Positions 53,591-62,566 of a DNA stretch of 64,000 nt are shown piece by piece. The translations under genes and the position numbers were made by a program. The notes below the pieces were generated by a model that ran no database searches, had not been told where the DNA came from, and worked only from the letters and a program-made list of their open reading frames with translations. Source of the DNA: Pseudomonas cremoris (lineage in GTDB: Bacteria; Pseudomonadota; Gammaproteobacteria; Pseudomonadales; Pseudomonadaceae); assembly GCF_014230465.1 (NCBI RefSeq), contig NZ_JAAXCY010000008.1, positions 248,001-312,000 on the forward strand, given 5' to 3'. Numbering within the stretch: position 1 is the first letter of the stretch; each line of letters starts with the position of its first letter.

Positions 53591-54412
53591 ATGCCTCGTT
53601 TATTTAGCCTGTTGATGCTGCTGTGCCTCACCTTCAACGCCCACGCCGACAGCTACATCACCCGCACTTTGAACAAACCGGTACCGGGTGGTGTGGCCGT
53701 GGTCGAACTGGGCCCTTCGGCGGCGGCGCCGAAAGCCACTTACCAGGGCAAGCCGGTATTAGTGGTGAAAGAGCAGGACAACTGGTTGGCGATTGTCGGT
53801 ATCCCGTTGACGGTCAAACCGGGCAACGAGCGCATCAGCAGCGGCAGCCGTAGCCTGCCGTTTATCGTCGGCTACAAGAAGTACCCGGAACAGCACATCA
53901 CCTTGAAGAACAAAAGCCAGGTCAACCCCGACCCGGCGCAGCTCAAGCGCATCGAGGCGGAGTTGGCGGTGCAGCTCAAGGCCTACCGCAGTTTCAGCCC
54001 AAACCTGCCAAGCAACCTGGTGCTGGATAAACCGGTGAACGGGCCATTGTCGAGCAAGTTCGGCGTGCGTCGCTTCTTCAACGGTGAAGAACGCAACCCG
54101 CACTCAGGCCTGGACTTCGCCGTGCCGGCTGGCACGCCGATCAAGACGCCAGCCAACGGCAAGGTGATTCTGGTAGGCAACTACTTCTTCAACGGCAACA
54201 CCGTGTTCGTCGACCATGGCCAGGGCTTTATCAGCATGTTCTGCCATATGTCGAAGATCGACGTGAAAGTCGGCGACCAACTCACCCGCGGCGCAGTGGT
54301 CGGCAAGGTCGGTTCGACAGGCCGCGCTACCGGGCCACACATGCACTGGAATATCAGCCTGAACGATGCGCGGGTCGATCCGGCGATCTTTATCGGCGCG
54401 TTCCAGCCCTGA
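53591..54412 (+). CDS. M23 family metallopeptidase (LytM-type), exported
   Basis: A 273-residue exported protein. The signal peptide MPRLFSLLMLLCLTFNAHA is followed by a beta-rich N-terminal region and the LytM domain with zinc ligands in NPHSGLDFAVPAG (H and D) and THMHWNISL-like GPHMHWNISLNDA (HxH). All ligands are present, so it may cleave peptidoglycan crosslinks. It starts three bases after the xseA stop, with no strong ribosome site, suggesting translational coupling. A hairpin terminator follows. Confidence 0.92.
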   Translation: MPRLFSLLMLLCLTFNAHADSYITRTLNKPVPGGVAVVELGPSAAAPKATYQGKPVLVVKEQDNWLAIVGIPLTVKPGNERISSGSRSLPFIVGYKKYPEQHITLKNKSQVNPDPAQLKRIEAELAVQLKAYRSFSPNLPSNLVLDKPVNGPLSSKFGVRRFFNGEERNPHSGLDFAVPAGTPIKTPANGKVILVGNYFFNGNTVFVDHGQGFISMFCHMSKIDVKVGDQLTRGAVVGKVGSTGRATGPHMHWNISLNDARVDPAIFIGAFQP

Positions 54413-54420
54413 GCGATATG

Positions 54421-54455
54421 CACTGCATCGATGTCGGTGCAGTGTCTTGTCTTTC
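54421..54455 (+). terminator. Putative terminator after xseA-M23
   Basis: CACTGCA (54421-54427) pairs with TGCAGTG (54438-54444), followed by the T-rich TCTTGTCTTTC. Confidence 0.6.
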
Positions 54456-54559
54456 ATTATATTTATTTCAGGAACCAACCCTCATTGAAGACTCACCCAT
54501 CTGACGACTTACAAGGAGCGTAACGACCACCCTCGAAACTGCCTCAAGAGGTCTTCCTT

Positions 54560-57500
54560 ATGTTTGCTCTCGGCCATGCCCTGATGCACCAGTCCTCGGT
54601 ACAACGTAATACTCATAGCCACCAGCCACCAAAGCCCAACGTTGAAAACACCCCGGTTGCACCTGCCTCAACCCCCTCCACTTTTGCCCCCGACACTCCG
54701 CCCCTGCCTACCTCGCCTGGCATTCCACCGGCCACCGTGAAATACCCTGGACTCGCGAAACGATTCAACGTCAGTGACCAGCAAGCCTTCCTCATTCAAC
54801 ACGACGACCTCACCCTCGCCATGCAACGCTTGCAAGGCCAGCAGCCGAACTTCAAGGCCTTTGTCCAGGCTCAACTTGAAGAGGCATTTCCAGACGTACG
54901 CCCCCTGAACGCCGAAACACTGTCCTTCAATCGCTACCGCAGTGAGGATGACATTGAAACCCTGGAGTCTTCTGAACCGTTGATGACGGCTCTTGCGCGG
55001 ACAATCCAGCAAATCCAGGCCACCCCAAACAAACTTCTACACGGTGAGCGCGACATACGCACCGGATTCATCACTCAACAAACCTCCTCCGACGCCGCCG
55101 TGCCGGCTGTCACCTCAGGCACATTACAAACCATCGCCAGGACCATCGCCACTCAGTACCCTGCGGTGCTCGAGGACTTCTGGACGACACCCCGTCCGAC
55201 AGAACGCAACCCGAAGGTAATGGAGTCTCCTCAGAACCAATTATTGACCCTGCACAAACAACAACTTTCGACCCTCACCGCATTGCGCGTTAGCGACGGC
55301 ACGCTGACGGCGGCGAGCAAAAATCTGATCGACAGCGCCCTGCAACACCCCACCCTGGCCGAGCGGGAAAAAGCCTTCACCGATGGCGCACGTCCAGGTG
55401 TGTACCCACTCACGATCGACGACGGTACCGAGCACGGTGCGCTGCTGGCCGGAACCTTTCTGATTACCCAGACCGACGGTTCCTTTTCTACGCCCCCACC
55501 ATGGCCAAAAGGCAAGTCCCTTCGACTCGACGACGCCCATGGCCCCGTCGTGCTGTACACCCCAGGTGAGGGCTTCGAAGAGTTCGCAACGCCAGCCCAG
55601 GCCCGCCAGGCATTGGCCAAACGGCTGGACGAAGGCGGTGCAAACGCCGACCTGCTGCTGCAAACCGTGCCGCTAGCGCTCCAAAACGGCACCGAACCGC
55701 CCACCGGGGAAGACCTGATGCTCAGCGCTGCACCGCTGGATGGCGATGTACTGGCCGAAGGTATTCCCTGGATGCTCAAGCGCCAGCAGGCAGAGGCCGA
55801 GGCGAGCCAGCGAAAAGATCCCCTTTCTTCTGAGGCCATCGATGACGCCGCCGACTGGTCCTACCTGCTCGACGGCAGCAATGCTCTACAGGCACGTAAC
55901 CAGGCATTGGCGGATAAACTGCAACCCGAATGGCTGAAAAACCTGAACCCGGCTCAGGAGGCGCTCTTTGCCCGCTTGGAGCAAGCGCAGGAAAAAAGTG
56001 TCGACGCACTGACCCCATTGCTTGAAAGCATTCCCTCCCTGGCAACCTTCACCCGCGACCGGATGAATGAGGCAATAAAAAAGAGCTACCCGAACGCCGT
56101 GGTGGATGCCGATCAATTAATGGTTCAGGTCCGCACCCGGACGCACATCAACAACGGTCGAAAAACCAGCAGCCACACCCCTTTCGAAAAAAACACGCGG
56201 GTATCGCTCACCGACCTCGCCCTGAAAAACCCCACCGAGTTCCCCGCCGGTGAAAGCGCGACGTTCACACAAACCACCTTCAAACTACCGCTGACCGACA
56301 AACAGGGCAAACCGGTGCTCGACACCGATGGCAAGCCTGTCGTACTGGACACAGACCAACTCAAGACACTGGTCAACAGCGCCGATGTCGGCGGTGAATA
56401 CACTGCCCTGTTGAAAAAAGAACTGGCCACGGACGCCGTGGCGGGCAAGGCGGGTGAACGCCGTGACGCGTGGAAAGCCAGCCAAGCGGACCTGATGAGC
56501 AAAGAGGCGTTTCTTGCAGAGCTCAACCCTGATGCCTACAAGGCTGAGGCAAAAAACGACAAGACGTCCAAACGCGGCGCGCAATGGGTCGCCGCGGTGC
56601 TGGATCACCCCGACCCGGCCAACCGCCCACTGGTCGATGGTGAAACCATTGTGACCCACACCCTCGTCCAGCGCGGCCTGCCGGTTCAAGGTGTGATGGT
56701 GATCGGCAACAGCAAGGATGCGGAGCAGGTGCTGTACACACCGAATGCCCCCGATGGCATCACTTTTCGCGAAGTGGCAAGCCAACAGGCGCTCAATACC
56801 CTGCTGGATAAAAACGAGTGGAAGCTGTACACCGCGGGCCGTAAATCGCCGGTCAATAAAGATGACGTCGCCAAAGCGAAGGAGACACTCAACAAACACA
56901 AATTCGATTTGGCAAGGAACCCCGCCGCCGCCATCGACACTTTCGTCAAGGCCCTCAAGCTGACAGGTGACGCCTCCACCCTCGCCCCCATGACCGGCAA
57001 TAGCCTGGATGAGTTGTATAAACAACACGTGCAGTTGGTGATCGACAAGGCCGACCACCAATCTGTCAGCAGTGCCGAGGTGAAGGCACAATCAACGGCC
57101 AACAAGGTCCAGTTCGGGATTGATGTCGCCTTGATCTTCATGGACCTGCTGCCGGTGGTCGGCAAAGGTGCTTCCACAGCACTCCGACTGGGGAAGGCGG
57201 GTGTCACGGCACTGCGCGTCAACGCAAGAGTCTTGCCTAAATTGATCAAGAACCCGGCTCTGGGGCGAGCGATCTACGCGGACTTTTCCACCGCCGGGGC
57301 GGGTATACCGCTGATTCGGACCTCGCCGCTGCGCCCTGTTGCCAAGACGTCCTTGAGAGCCATTGAGCCCGTACCGCGCGCTATGCCCAGGGCGCTGCAG
57401 ACGCCTGGCGGCTCGTCGCCAGCAACATCCTCGACCAGTAGAGGGGTTGTGGCTAATGCCGAGCAACCTGCCATCACCCATATAACCCGTGATCTGAGTG

Positions 57501-58258
57501 CCTTTGCCGTACCGGATGAGGTGATTCGGGGCACTGTACTGGGCTCAAACGGTACCTACAATGTCGGCGGCACTTGGTACGTTCGGTTCACCGACAGTAC
57601 CGGTCTCAATAAGGTTTATCAGATCGAGTCACCGTTCCACGTCAACAGCGGACGGGTGAACATCATCGATCCCCATTTACCTTCAAGTGCCTCACGAAGC
57701 GCAAGACGGCAGGTAACGTTGCAATCTGCCGGCAACGGGGAGTGGCGACTGGCCAGCAATCAGGGTGGTGTAAATACTCCATCGCAAAAACGATCCCCAT
57801 TGAAAGGAAACTCGCTAACAAATGCTTCTGCGACGCCGCAATTGGCCAATCATCAGGATTGGCAATCGATAGTGGATTCTGGCTTTCACAACGGGCAACC
57901 CGTCTATATTCACTACACCAGCAGGGCAGGGTCAGAAGCGATCGCTCAGCAGCAAAGTATTAACGATTTAGCCCGCGCAGAACGGCGCGCCGGCTCGAAG
58001 GGCGGCGTGTACGTCAACCCTCCCGGCCAGCAGTTCAATGGCGAGAACGTCGAAAACTTGCTGTTTTTAGGCAATGAACGCTATGTGGGCAGTGGCGACT
58101 ATATGGTGATATTCAGCACTGACCAGACCCCGGTTAATCTAGGAGCTGTCACTACCGGTAGTCAGTTCGTCGAGCTCAAGATGGATAAGGCAATAAAACT
58201 GACTCCATCGAACTTTTTGTATTTAGGGCCCAATAAATTCCCCAACTATTTCGGCTGA
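54560..58258 (+). CDS. Very large toxin-like protein with DUF6543-type body and C-terminal HYD1-like ART domain
   Basis: A 1232-residue protein without a signal peptide. The proline-rich N-terminus (about 15-65) and the following body resemble the dermonecrotic-toxin-like DUF6543 proteins of Pseudomonas. A hydrophobic stretch (about 850-885, GIDVALIFMDLLPVVGKGAS) resembles pre-toxin segments. A barrel-like repeat (about 995-1075, YNVGGTWYVRFTD) precedes the C-terminal domain (about 1113-1232): VYIHYTSRAGSEAIAQQ, GGVYVNPPG, YMVIFSTD and LGPNKFP fit HYD1-type ADP-ribosyltransferases. AAGAGG precedes the ATG. Neither an immunity nor a secretion gene is adjacent. Confidence 0.6.
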   Translation: MFALGHALMHQSSVQRNTHSHQPPKPNVENTPVAPASTPSTFAPDTPPLPTSPGIPPATVKYPGLAKRFNVSDQQAFLIQHDDLTLAMQRLQGQQPNFKAFVQAQLEEAFPDVRPLNAETLSFNRYRSEDDIETLESSEPLMTALARTIQQIQATPNKLLHGERDIRTGFITQQTSSDAAVPAVTSGTLQTIARTIATQYPAVLEDFWTTPRPTERNPKVMESPQNQLLTLHKQQLSTLTALRVSDGTLTAASKNLIDSALQHPTLAEREKAFTDGARPGVYPLTIDDGTEHGALLAGTFLITQTDGSFSTPPPWPKGKSLRLDDAHGPVVLYTPGEGFEEFATPAQARQALAKRLDEGGANADLLLQTVPLALQNGTEPPTGEDLMLSAAPLDGDVLAEGIPWMLKRQQAEAEASQRKDPLSSEAIDDAADWSYLLDGSNALQARNQALADKLQPEWLKNLNPAQEALFARLEQAQEKSVDALTPLLESIPSLATFTRDRMNEAIKKSYPNAVVDADQLMVQVRTRTHINNGRKTSSHTPFEKNTRVSLTDLALKNPTEFPAGESATFTQTTFKLPLTDKQGKPVLDTDGKPVVLDTDQLKTLVNSADVGGEYTALLKKELATDAVAGKAGERRDAWKASQADLMSKEAFLAELNPDAYKAEAKNDKTSKRGAQWVAAVLDHPDPANRPLVDGETIVTHTLVQRGLPVQGVMVIGNSKDAEQVLYTPNAPDGITFREVASQQALNTLLDKNEWKLYTAGRKSPVNKDDVAKAKETLNKHKFDLARNPAAAIDTFVKALKLTGDASTLAPMTGNSLDELYKQHVQLVIDKADHQSVSSAEVKAQSTANKVQFGIDVALIFMDLLPVVGKGASTALRLGKAGVTALRVNARVLPKLIKNPALGRAIYADFSTAGAGIPLIRTSPLRPVAKTSLRAIEPVPRAMPRALQTPGGSSPATSSTSRGVVANAEQPAITHITRDLSAFAVPDEVIRGTVLGSNGTYNVGGTWYVRFTDSTGLNKVYQIESPFHVNSGRVNIIDPHLPSSASRSARRQVTLQSAGNGEWRLASNQGGVNTPSQKRSPLKGNSLTNASATPQLANHQDWQSIVDSGFHNGQPVYIHYTSRAGSEAIAQQQSINDLARAERRAGSKGGVYVNPPGQQFNGENVENLLFLGNERYVGSGDYMVIFSTDQTPVNLGAVTTGSQFVELKMDKAIKLTPSNFLYLGPNKFPNYFG

Positions 58259-58500
58259 GTACACGTTAAAAAATACCGAAGTAGCCGGTTATTTCCCGGC
58301 TACTTCTGCGCCCGCGTGCATCTCGCCACGCCAACACCCAGCGACCATCGATTGCGCAGCAGCGGAACCAGCAAGCAACAAAAACGCTAAAAAAACACAA
58401 AGCCAACAAATAATTCTCGAAAAATCGCAAAAAACCGAGAAAACCCTCATTTTTTTTTTGCACCTTGCCAACCTCGCATGCCGCGGTTAGGGTTGGGTCC
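58259..58500. other. Gap between the toxin-like gene and leuA
   Basis: Contains an 11-bp stem GAAGTAGCCGG/CCGGCTACTTC (58278-58306), possibly the terminator of the toxin gene although no T run follows on the plus strand, then an A-rich stretch and a run of ten T (near 58450-58459). No immunity-like gene is seen on either strand; a 78-codon minus-strand frame (58266-58502) looks non-coding. Confidence 0.5.
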
Positions 58501-58578
58501 ATGAAAACCTCTCACACCCTCATTCAGCTTCGCCAGCACCGCAGCCTGTGCCTCGTCAGCGCACGACTGCCAGGCTGA
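58501..58578 (+). CDS. Possible leuA leader peptide
   Basis: A 25-codon frame MKTSHTLIQLRQHRSLCLVS followed by ARLPG and TGA lies 87 bases before the leuA ATG. Five of 25 codons are leucine, but they are scattered, not in a row. Its position fits transcription attenuation or another upstream-ORF control of leucine synthesis. A hairpin GGCCG/CGGCC lies between it and leuA but without a T run. The ribosome site is weak. Confidence 0.45.
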   Translation: MKTSHTLIQLRQHRSLCLVSARLPG

Positions 58579-58664
58579 ATCGATCTGCCTCGCCCCCGTT
58601 TTATCCCCAACAATAGTTCCACGGCAGGCCGCCTCTTTTCGGCCCCAAAACAAAGGATTCCCCG

Positions 58665-60344
58665 ATGAGCATGCTCAAAGACCCGTCTTCGAAGTACCGC
58701 GCGTTCCCGACCATCGATATCCCGGATCGCACCTGGCCTTCGAAAACCATCACCGCCGCGCCGATCTGGTGCAGCTCCGACCTGCGTGATGGCAACCAGT
58801 CGCTGATCGAACCAATGGATGCGGTGAAAAAGCTGCGTTTCTGGAAGACGCTTGTCGCCGTGGGCGTAAAGGAAATCGAAGCGTCGTTCCCGGCGGCATC
58901 GCAAACCGACTTTGACTTCGTACGTACCCTGATCGAAGACGGCCACATCCCCGAGGACACCACCATCCAGGTGCTGACCCAGGGCCGTGAAGACCTGATC
59001 GCGCGCACGTTCGAATCCCTGCGCGGTGCCAAGAAAGCCATCGTGCACTTGTACAACGCGACTTCGCCGTCCTTCCGCCGCATCGTATTCAACCAGGACA
59101 AGGACGGCATCAAGGCCATCGCGGTCAACGCGGCCAAGCTGTTCGTCAAATATGCTGCCCAGCAGCCGGAAACCCAGTGGACCTTCGAATACTCTCCAGA
59201 GACTTTCAGTGCCACGGAGCTGGAGTTCGCCAAGGAAGTCTGTGACGCAGTAATCGAGGTGTGGAACCCGACGCCTGAGCACAAGATGATCCTCAACCTG
59301 CCAGCCACCGTTGAGTGCGCCACGCCGAACATCTATGCCGACCAGATCGAATGGTTCGGTCGCCATATCAACCGTCGTGACAGCGTGATCATCAGCCTGC
59401 ACACCCACAACGACCGTGGCACCGGCGTAGCAGCTACCGAACTTGGCCTGATGGCCGGCGCAGACCGTGTCGAAGGCTGCCTGTTCGGCAACGGCGAGCG
59501 TACCGGTAACGTTGACCTGGTGACCGTGGCACTGAACATGTACACCCAGGGTCTGGACCCACAACTGGACTTCTCCGACATCGACGGAGTGCGTAAAGTC
59601 GTCGAGGAGTGCAACCAGATCCAGGTACACCCACGTCACCCTTACGTTGGCGACTTGGTGCACACCGCGTTCTCCGGCTCTCACCAAGACGCGATCCGCA
59701 AGGGTTTCTCCCAGCAGAAGGACGACGCCCTGTGGGAAGTGCCGTACCTGCCAATCGACCCGGCCGACATCGGTCGCAGCTACGAAGCCGTGATTCGTGT
59801 GAACAGCCAGTCCGGCAAAGGCGGTATTGCCTACCTGCTGGAGCAGGAATACGACATCAGCTTGCCGCGCCGCATGCAGATCGAATTCAGCCAGGTGGTA
59901 CAGGCTGAAACCGACCGCGTGGGCCTTGAGATGACCGCACCACAGATCTACGCCTTGCTGCAGCGTGAATACCTGCAAGCCAACACCCCGTACGCGCTGG
60001 TCAGCCATCGCTTGCAGGAAGAAAACGGCAATAGCTTTGTCGAGGTTGAAGTCTCCGGCAAGGGCCAGGGCGAAACCAACCTGCACTGGAAAGGCAAAGG
60101 CAATGGCGCACTGGAAGCCCTGGTGGCCGGCCTGCCGATTGGCGTGGAGATCATGGACTACAACGAACATGCGATTGGCGCGGGCACCAACGCCAAGGCA
60201 GCGGCTTACATTGAGCTGCGCGTGAACGGTGAGCGTCCGGTGCATGGTGTGGGTATTGATGAAAACATCACTACCGCCAGCTTCAAGGCACTGTTCAGCG
60301 CACTGAATCGCTCGCTGAGTCAGCAGGAAGCAAAAGCGGCCTAA
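58665..60344 (+). CDS. leuA: 2-isopropylmalate synthase (LeuA type 2)
   Basis: A 559-residue enzyme condensing acetyl-CoA with 2-ketoisovalerate, first step of leucine synthesis. The catalytic HMGL-like barrel has [20 protein letters not shown] near the N-terminus and [20 protein letters not shown] (metal-binding HxH); the C-terminal LeuA dimer domain for leucine feedback ends [19 protein letters not shown]. The length and the type-2 signature are standard for Pseudomonas. Spacing upstream leaves room for the candidate leader peptide, and a strong terminator follows. Confidence 0.97.
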   Translation: MSMLKDPSSKYRAFPTIDIPDRTWPSKTITAAPIWCSSDLRDGNQSLIEPMDAVKKLRFWKTLVAVGVKEIEASFPAASQTDFDFVRTLIEDGHIPEDTTIQVLTQGREDLIARTFESLRGAKKAIVHLYNATSPSFRRIVFNQDKDGIKAIAVNAAKLFVKYAAQQPETQWTFEYSPETFSATELEFAKEVCDAVIEVWNPTPEHKMILNLPATVECATPNIYADQIEWFGRHINRRDSVIISLHTHNDRGTGVAATELGLMAGADRVEGCLFGNGERTGNVDLVTVALNMYTQGLDPQLDFSDIDGVRKVVEECNQIQVHPRHPYVGDLVHTAFSGSHQDAIRKGFSQQKDDALWEVPYLPIDPADIGRSYEAVIRVNSQSGKGGIAYLLEQEYDISLPRRMQIEFSQVVQAETDRVGLEMTAPQIYALLQREYLQANTPYALVSHRLQEENGNSFVEVEVSGKGQGETNLHWKGKGNGALEALVAGLPIGVEIMDYNEHAIGAGTNAKAAAYIELRVNGERPVHGVGIDENITTASFKALFSALNRSLSQQEAKAA

Positions 60345-60360
60345 CTACTGCTGAAATGCT

Positions 60361-60396
60361 AAAGGCCCCTGGGTGCGAGTCCAGGGGCCTTTTTAT
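60361..60396 (+). terminator. Intrinsic terminator of leuA
   Basis: AAAGGCCCCTGG and CCAGGGGCCTTTTT form a long stem with a T run. Confidence 0.9.
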
Positions 60397-60425
60397 TTGA
60401 GGGGTGTGGTGATAGTTCTGGCCTC

Positions 60426-60508
60426 TTCGCGAGCAAGCCCGCTCCCACTTTCGACCGCATTTCTACAGACGGAATGCGGTCGAAAGTGGGAGCGGGCTTG
60501 CTCGCGAA
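60426..60508. repeat. REP inverted pair (REPIN)
   Basis: Copies at 60426-60448 and 60486-60508, between the convergent leuA and amidohydrolase genes. Confidence 0.92.
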
Positions 60509-60517
60509 TGCGGTATG

Positions 60518-61309
60518 TCAGACAAACTGAAAAGTATCGGCATCCAGATTCGCCGGAAACCGCGTGCGATACGCCGCCAACTCCGCCGCATCCAGGCACA
60601 CCTGAAACACCCCGTCCGCCTCCCCCGCGCTCAGCAACGTCTCACCCTGAAAGTCCAGCACCTGGCTGTCACCGGTGTAGGCAAACCCTTTGCCGTCCGT
60701 ACCGACGCGATTCACAGCGGCCACATAACACAGGTTTTCGATAGCACGCGCCGGAAGCAACCGATTCCAATGCAAGCGCCGCGCGCCCGGCCAGTTGGCG
60801 GTGTAAAGCAGCAAGTCGGTGTCCTGGGCATCACGACTCCACACCGGGAAGCGCAGGTCGTAGCAAATCAGCGGGCGTATGCGCCACCCCTTCAATTCGA
60901 ACTGCACTTGGCGCTCGCCAGGCGTGTAGTGATTATGTTCACCAGCCATGCGGAACAGGTGGCGCTTATCGTAGTGCAACACCTCACCATCGGGCCGCGC
61001 CCACAGCAGGCGGTTGCGATGGCTGCCATCGGCGGCCTGGATGATCACGCTACCGGTGATCACCGCGTTGTACTTGGCGGCCTGAGCCTTGAGCCAGTGA
61101 TGAGTCGGACCGTGTTCCGGCTCGGCAAGGGTGGCCGACTCCATGGAGAAACCGGTGGTAAACATCTCCGGCAGTACAATCAGATCGGCGCCCTTGGCCT
61201 GCTCCAACAGCAGTTCAAAATGCTCAAGGTTAGCCTGGCGGTCGTGCCAGGCCAGACTGGTCTGGACCAGAGCGATGTTCAGGTTCGGCAGCGCACTCAG
61301 ATCACGCAT
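60518..61309 (-). CDS. Nitrilase-family amidohydrolase (YafV/omega-amidase-like)
   Basis: A 263-residue carbon-nitrogen hydrolase with the Glu-Lys-Cys triad visible: Glu in VLPEMFTTGFSMES, Lys in HYDKRHLFRMAGEH and Cys in PLICYDLRFPVWSRD. The YafV group hydrolyses alpha-ketoglutaramate or alpha-keto-gamma-methylthiobutyramate-type omega-amides made by glutamine transaminases. It overlaps the preceding aminotransferase gene by 13 bases, a pairing that fits a glutamine/methionine transamination-omega-amidase couple. Confidence 0.9.
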   Translation of the reverse strand: MRDLSALPNLNIALVQTSLAWHDRQANLEHFELLLEQAKGADLIVLPEMFTTGFSMESATLAEPEHGPTHHWLKAQAAKYNAVITGSVIIQAADGSHRNRLLWARPDGEVLHYDKRHLFRMAGEHNHYTPGERQVQFELKGWRIRPLICYDLRFPVWSRDAQDTDLLLYTANWPGARRLHWNRLLPARAIENLCYVAAVNRVGTDGKGFAYTGDSQVLDFQGETLLSAGEADGVFQVCLDAAELAAYRTRFPANLDADTFQFV

Positions 61310-62445
61310 AGTTTTTCAGCTGCTTGTTGCAGCGTCTCCTCGCGTTTGGCAAAACACAGGCGCACCAGGCGCTGGCCTTGGGGTGGGTTCTGGTAGAACA
61401 CCGAGACCGGAATCGTCGCCACGCCGTGTTCACGGGTCATCCACAGGGACATGGCAACGTCATCCAGGTCCGGGCGAATCTGAGAGTAATCCACCAATTG
61501 GAAGTAGGTGCCGGTCACTCGGGTAAAGCTGAAACGCGACGGCGCCAGCAGGTCGCAGAACAGGTCACGCTTGGCCTGGTAGAAGGCCGGCAGCTCATCC
61601 ACATGCTCTGGGTGTTCGGCCATGAAGTCGGCCAAGGCGAACTGCAACGGCGTCACACCGCAGAAATTGACGTATTGGTGCACCTTACGAAGCTCGGCAG
61701 TAAGGGCCGGTGGCGCAACCACGTAGCCGGTTTTCCAGCCAGTGACGTGGTAAGTCTTGCCAAAGGAGCTGACCACGAACGCGCGTTGATACAGCTCTTC
61801 GTGGGCCAGCACGCTGACGTGGGGCACACCGTCGAAGACCAGGTGTTCGTAGACCTCATCGCTGACCAGGTAGATATCACGGTCGCGGATCAACTCGGCC
61901 AACTGGTCCAACTCGGCGCGGCTGATCAAGGCGCCTGTGGGGTTGTGTGGGGTGTTGAGGATGATCATGCGTGTGCGCGGTGATAGCGCGGCCTTGATCT
62001 GCTCAAAGTCCAATGCAAAGCCTTGCAGGCTCAACTGCACGTGCACGCAACGCCCACCGGCCAGTTCAACCGAAGGCTCGTAGCTATCGTAGCTTGGGTC
62101 GAACACGATGACTTCATCGCCACTGCGGATCACGGCCTGGATCGCACAGAAGATCGCGGCAGTGGCGCCTGGGGTGATGGTCACTTCGCTATCGACGTTG
62201 ACCGTCGCACCATAGCTGCGGGCGATCTTGGTCGCCACCTGCTGACGCAGGGCCGGCAGACCGGTCATCGGCGAATATTGGTTGTGCCCGCTGGCGACGT
62301 GCTTGCCCACCGCATCGAGCAAGCCTTGGGGGCCATTGAAGTCCGGGAAGCCCTGGGACAGGTTGAGCGCGCCAGTTTCGGCGGCAAGTTGCGACATCGT
62401 GGTGAAAATGGTCGTGCCGACATTCGGCAGCTTGCTGGTGATCAT
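61297..62445 (-). CDS. PLP-dependent methionine/aromatic aminotransferase (YbdL-like)
   Basis: A 382-residue class I aminotransferase. The opening TIFTTMSQLAAETGALNLSQ and GFPDFNGP, the segment TPHNPTGAL and the PLP lysine in SSFGKTYHVTGWKTGYVVAP are typical of YbdL, which transaminates 4-methylthio-2-oxobutanoate using glutamine. ATG 62445 gives the family length; the frame open to 62472 adds nine residues without support. It overlaps the omega-amidase gene downstream, so both are one operon, probably for methionine salvage or keto-acid repair. Confidence 0.92.
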   Translation of the reverse strand: MITSKLPNVGTTIFTTMSQLAAETGALNLSQGFPDFNGPQGLLDAVGKHVASGHNQYSPMTGLPALRQQVATKIARSYGATVNVDSEVTITPGATAAIFCAIQAVIRSGDEVIVFDPSYDSYEPSVELAGGRCVHVQLSLQGFALDFEQIKAALSPRTRMIILNTPHNPTGALISRAELDQLAELIRDRDIYLVSDEVYEHLVFDGVPHVSVLAHEELYQRAFVVSSFGKTYHVTGWKTGYVVAPPALTAELRKVHQYVNFCGVTPLQFALADFMAEHPEHVDELPAFYQAKRDLFCDLLAPSRFSFTRVTGTYFQLVDYSQIRPDLDDVAMSLWMTREHGVATIPVSVFYQNPPQGQRLVRLCFAKREETLQQAAEKLCVI

Positions 62446-62522
62446 CAAAAGGCCCCTGCAGGTGAGCCCCAAGTTTTAAGCTGCCAATTGCACCGGGTCA
62501 AGGCACAAACCACCGCGCACAA

Positions 62523-62545
62523 AAAAGGGCTCCAAAGGAGCCCTC
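62523..62545 (-). terminator. Intrinsic terminator of der
   Basis: AGGGCTCC-AAA-GGAGCCCT with an A/T run (six T on the minus strand) just after the der stop. Confidence 0.85.
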
Positions 62546-62566
62546 TCTCACAACGTGAAGCTGCCG

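Noticed and set aside
58266..58502. 78-codon minus-strand frame after the toxin-like gene as an immunity protein
   Set aside because: It starts opposite the leader region, has low-complexity composition, no ribosome site and crosses the hairpin; not convincing as a gene.
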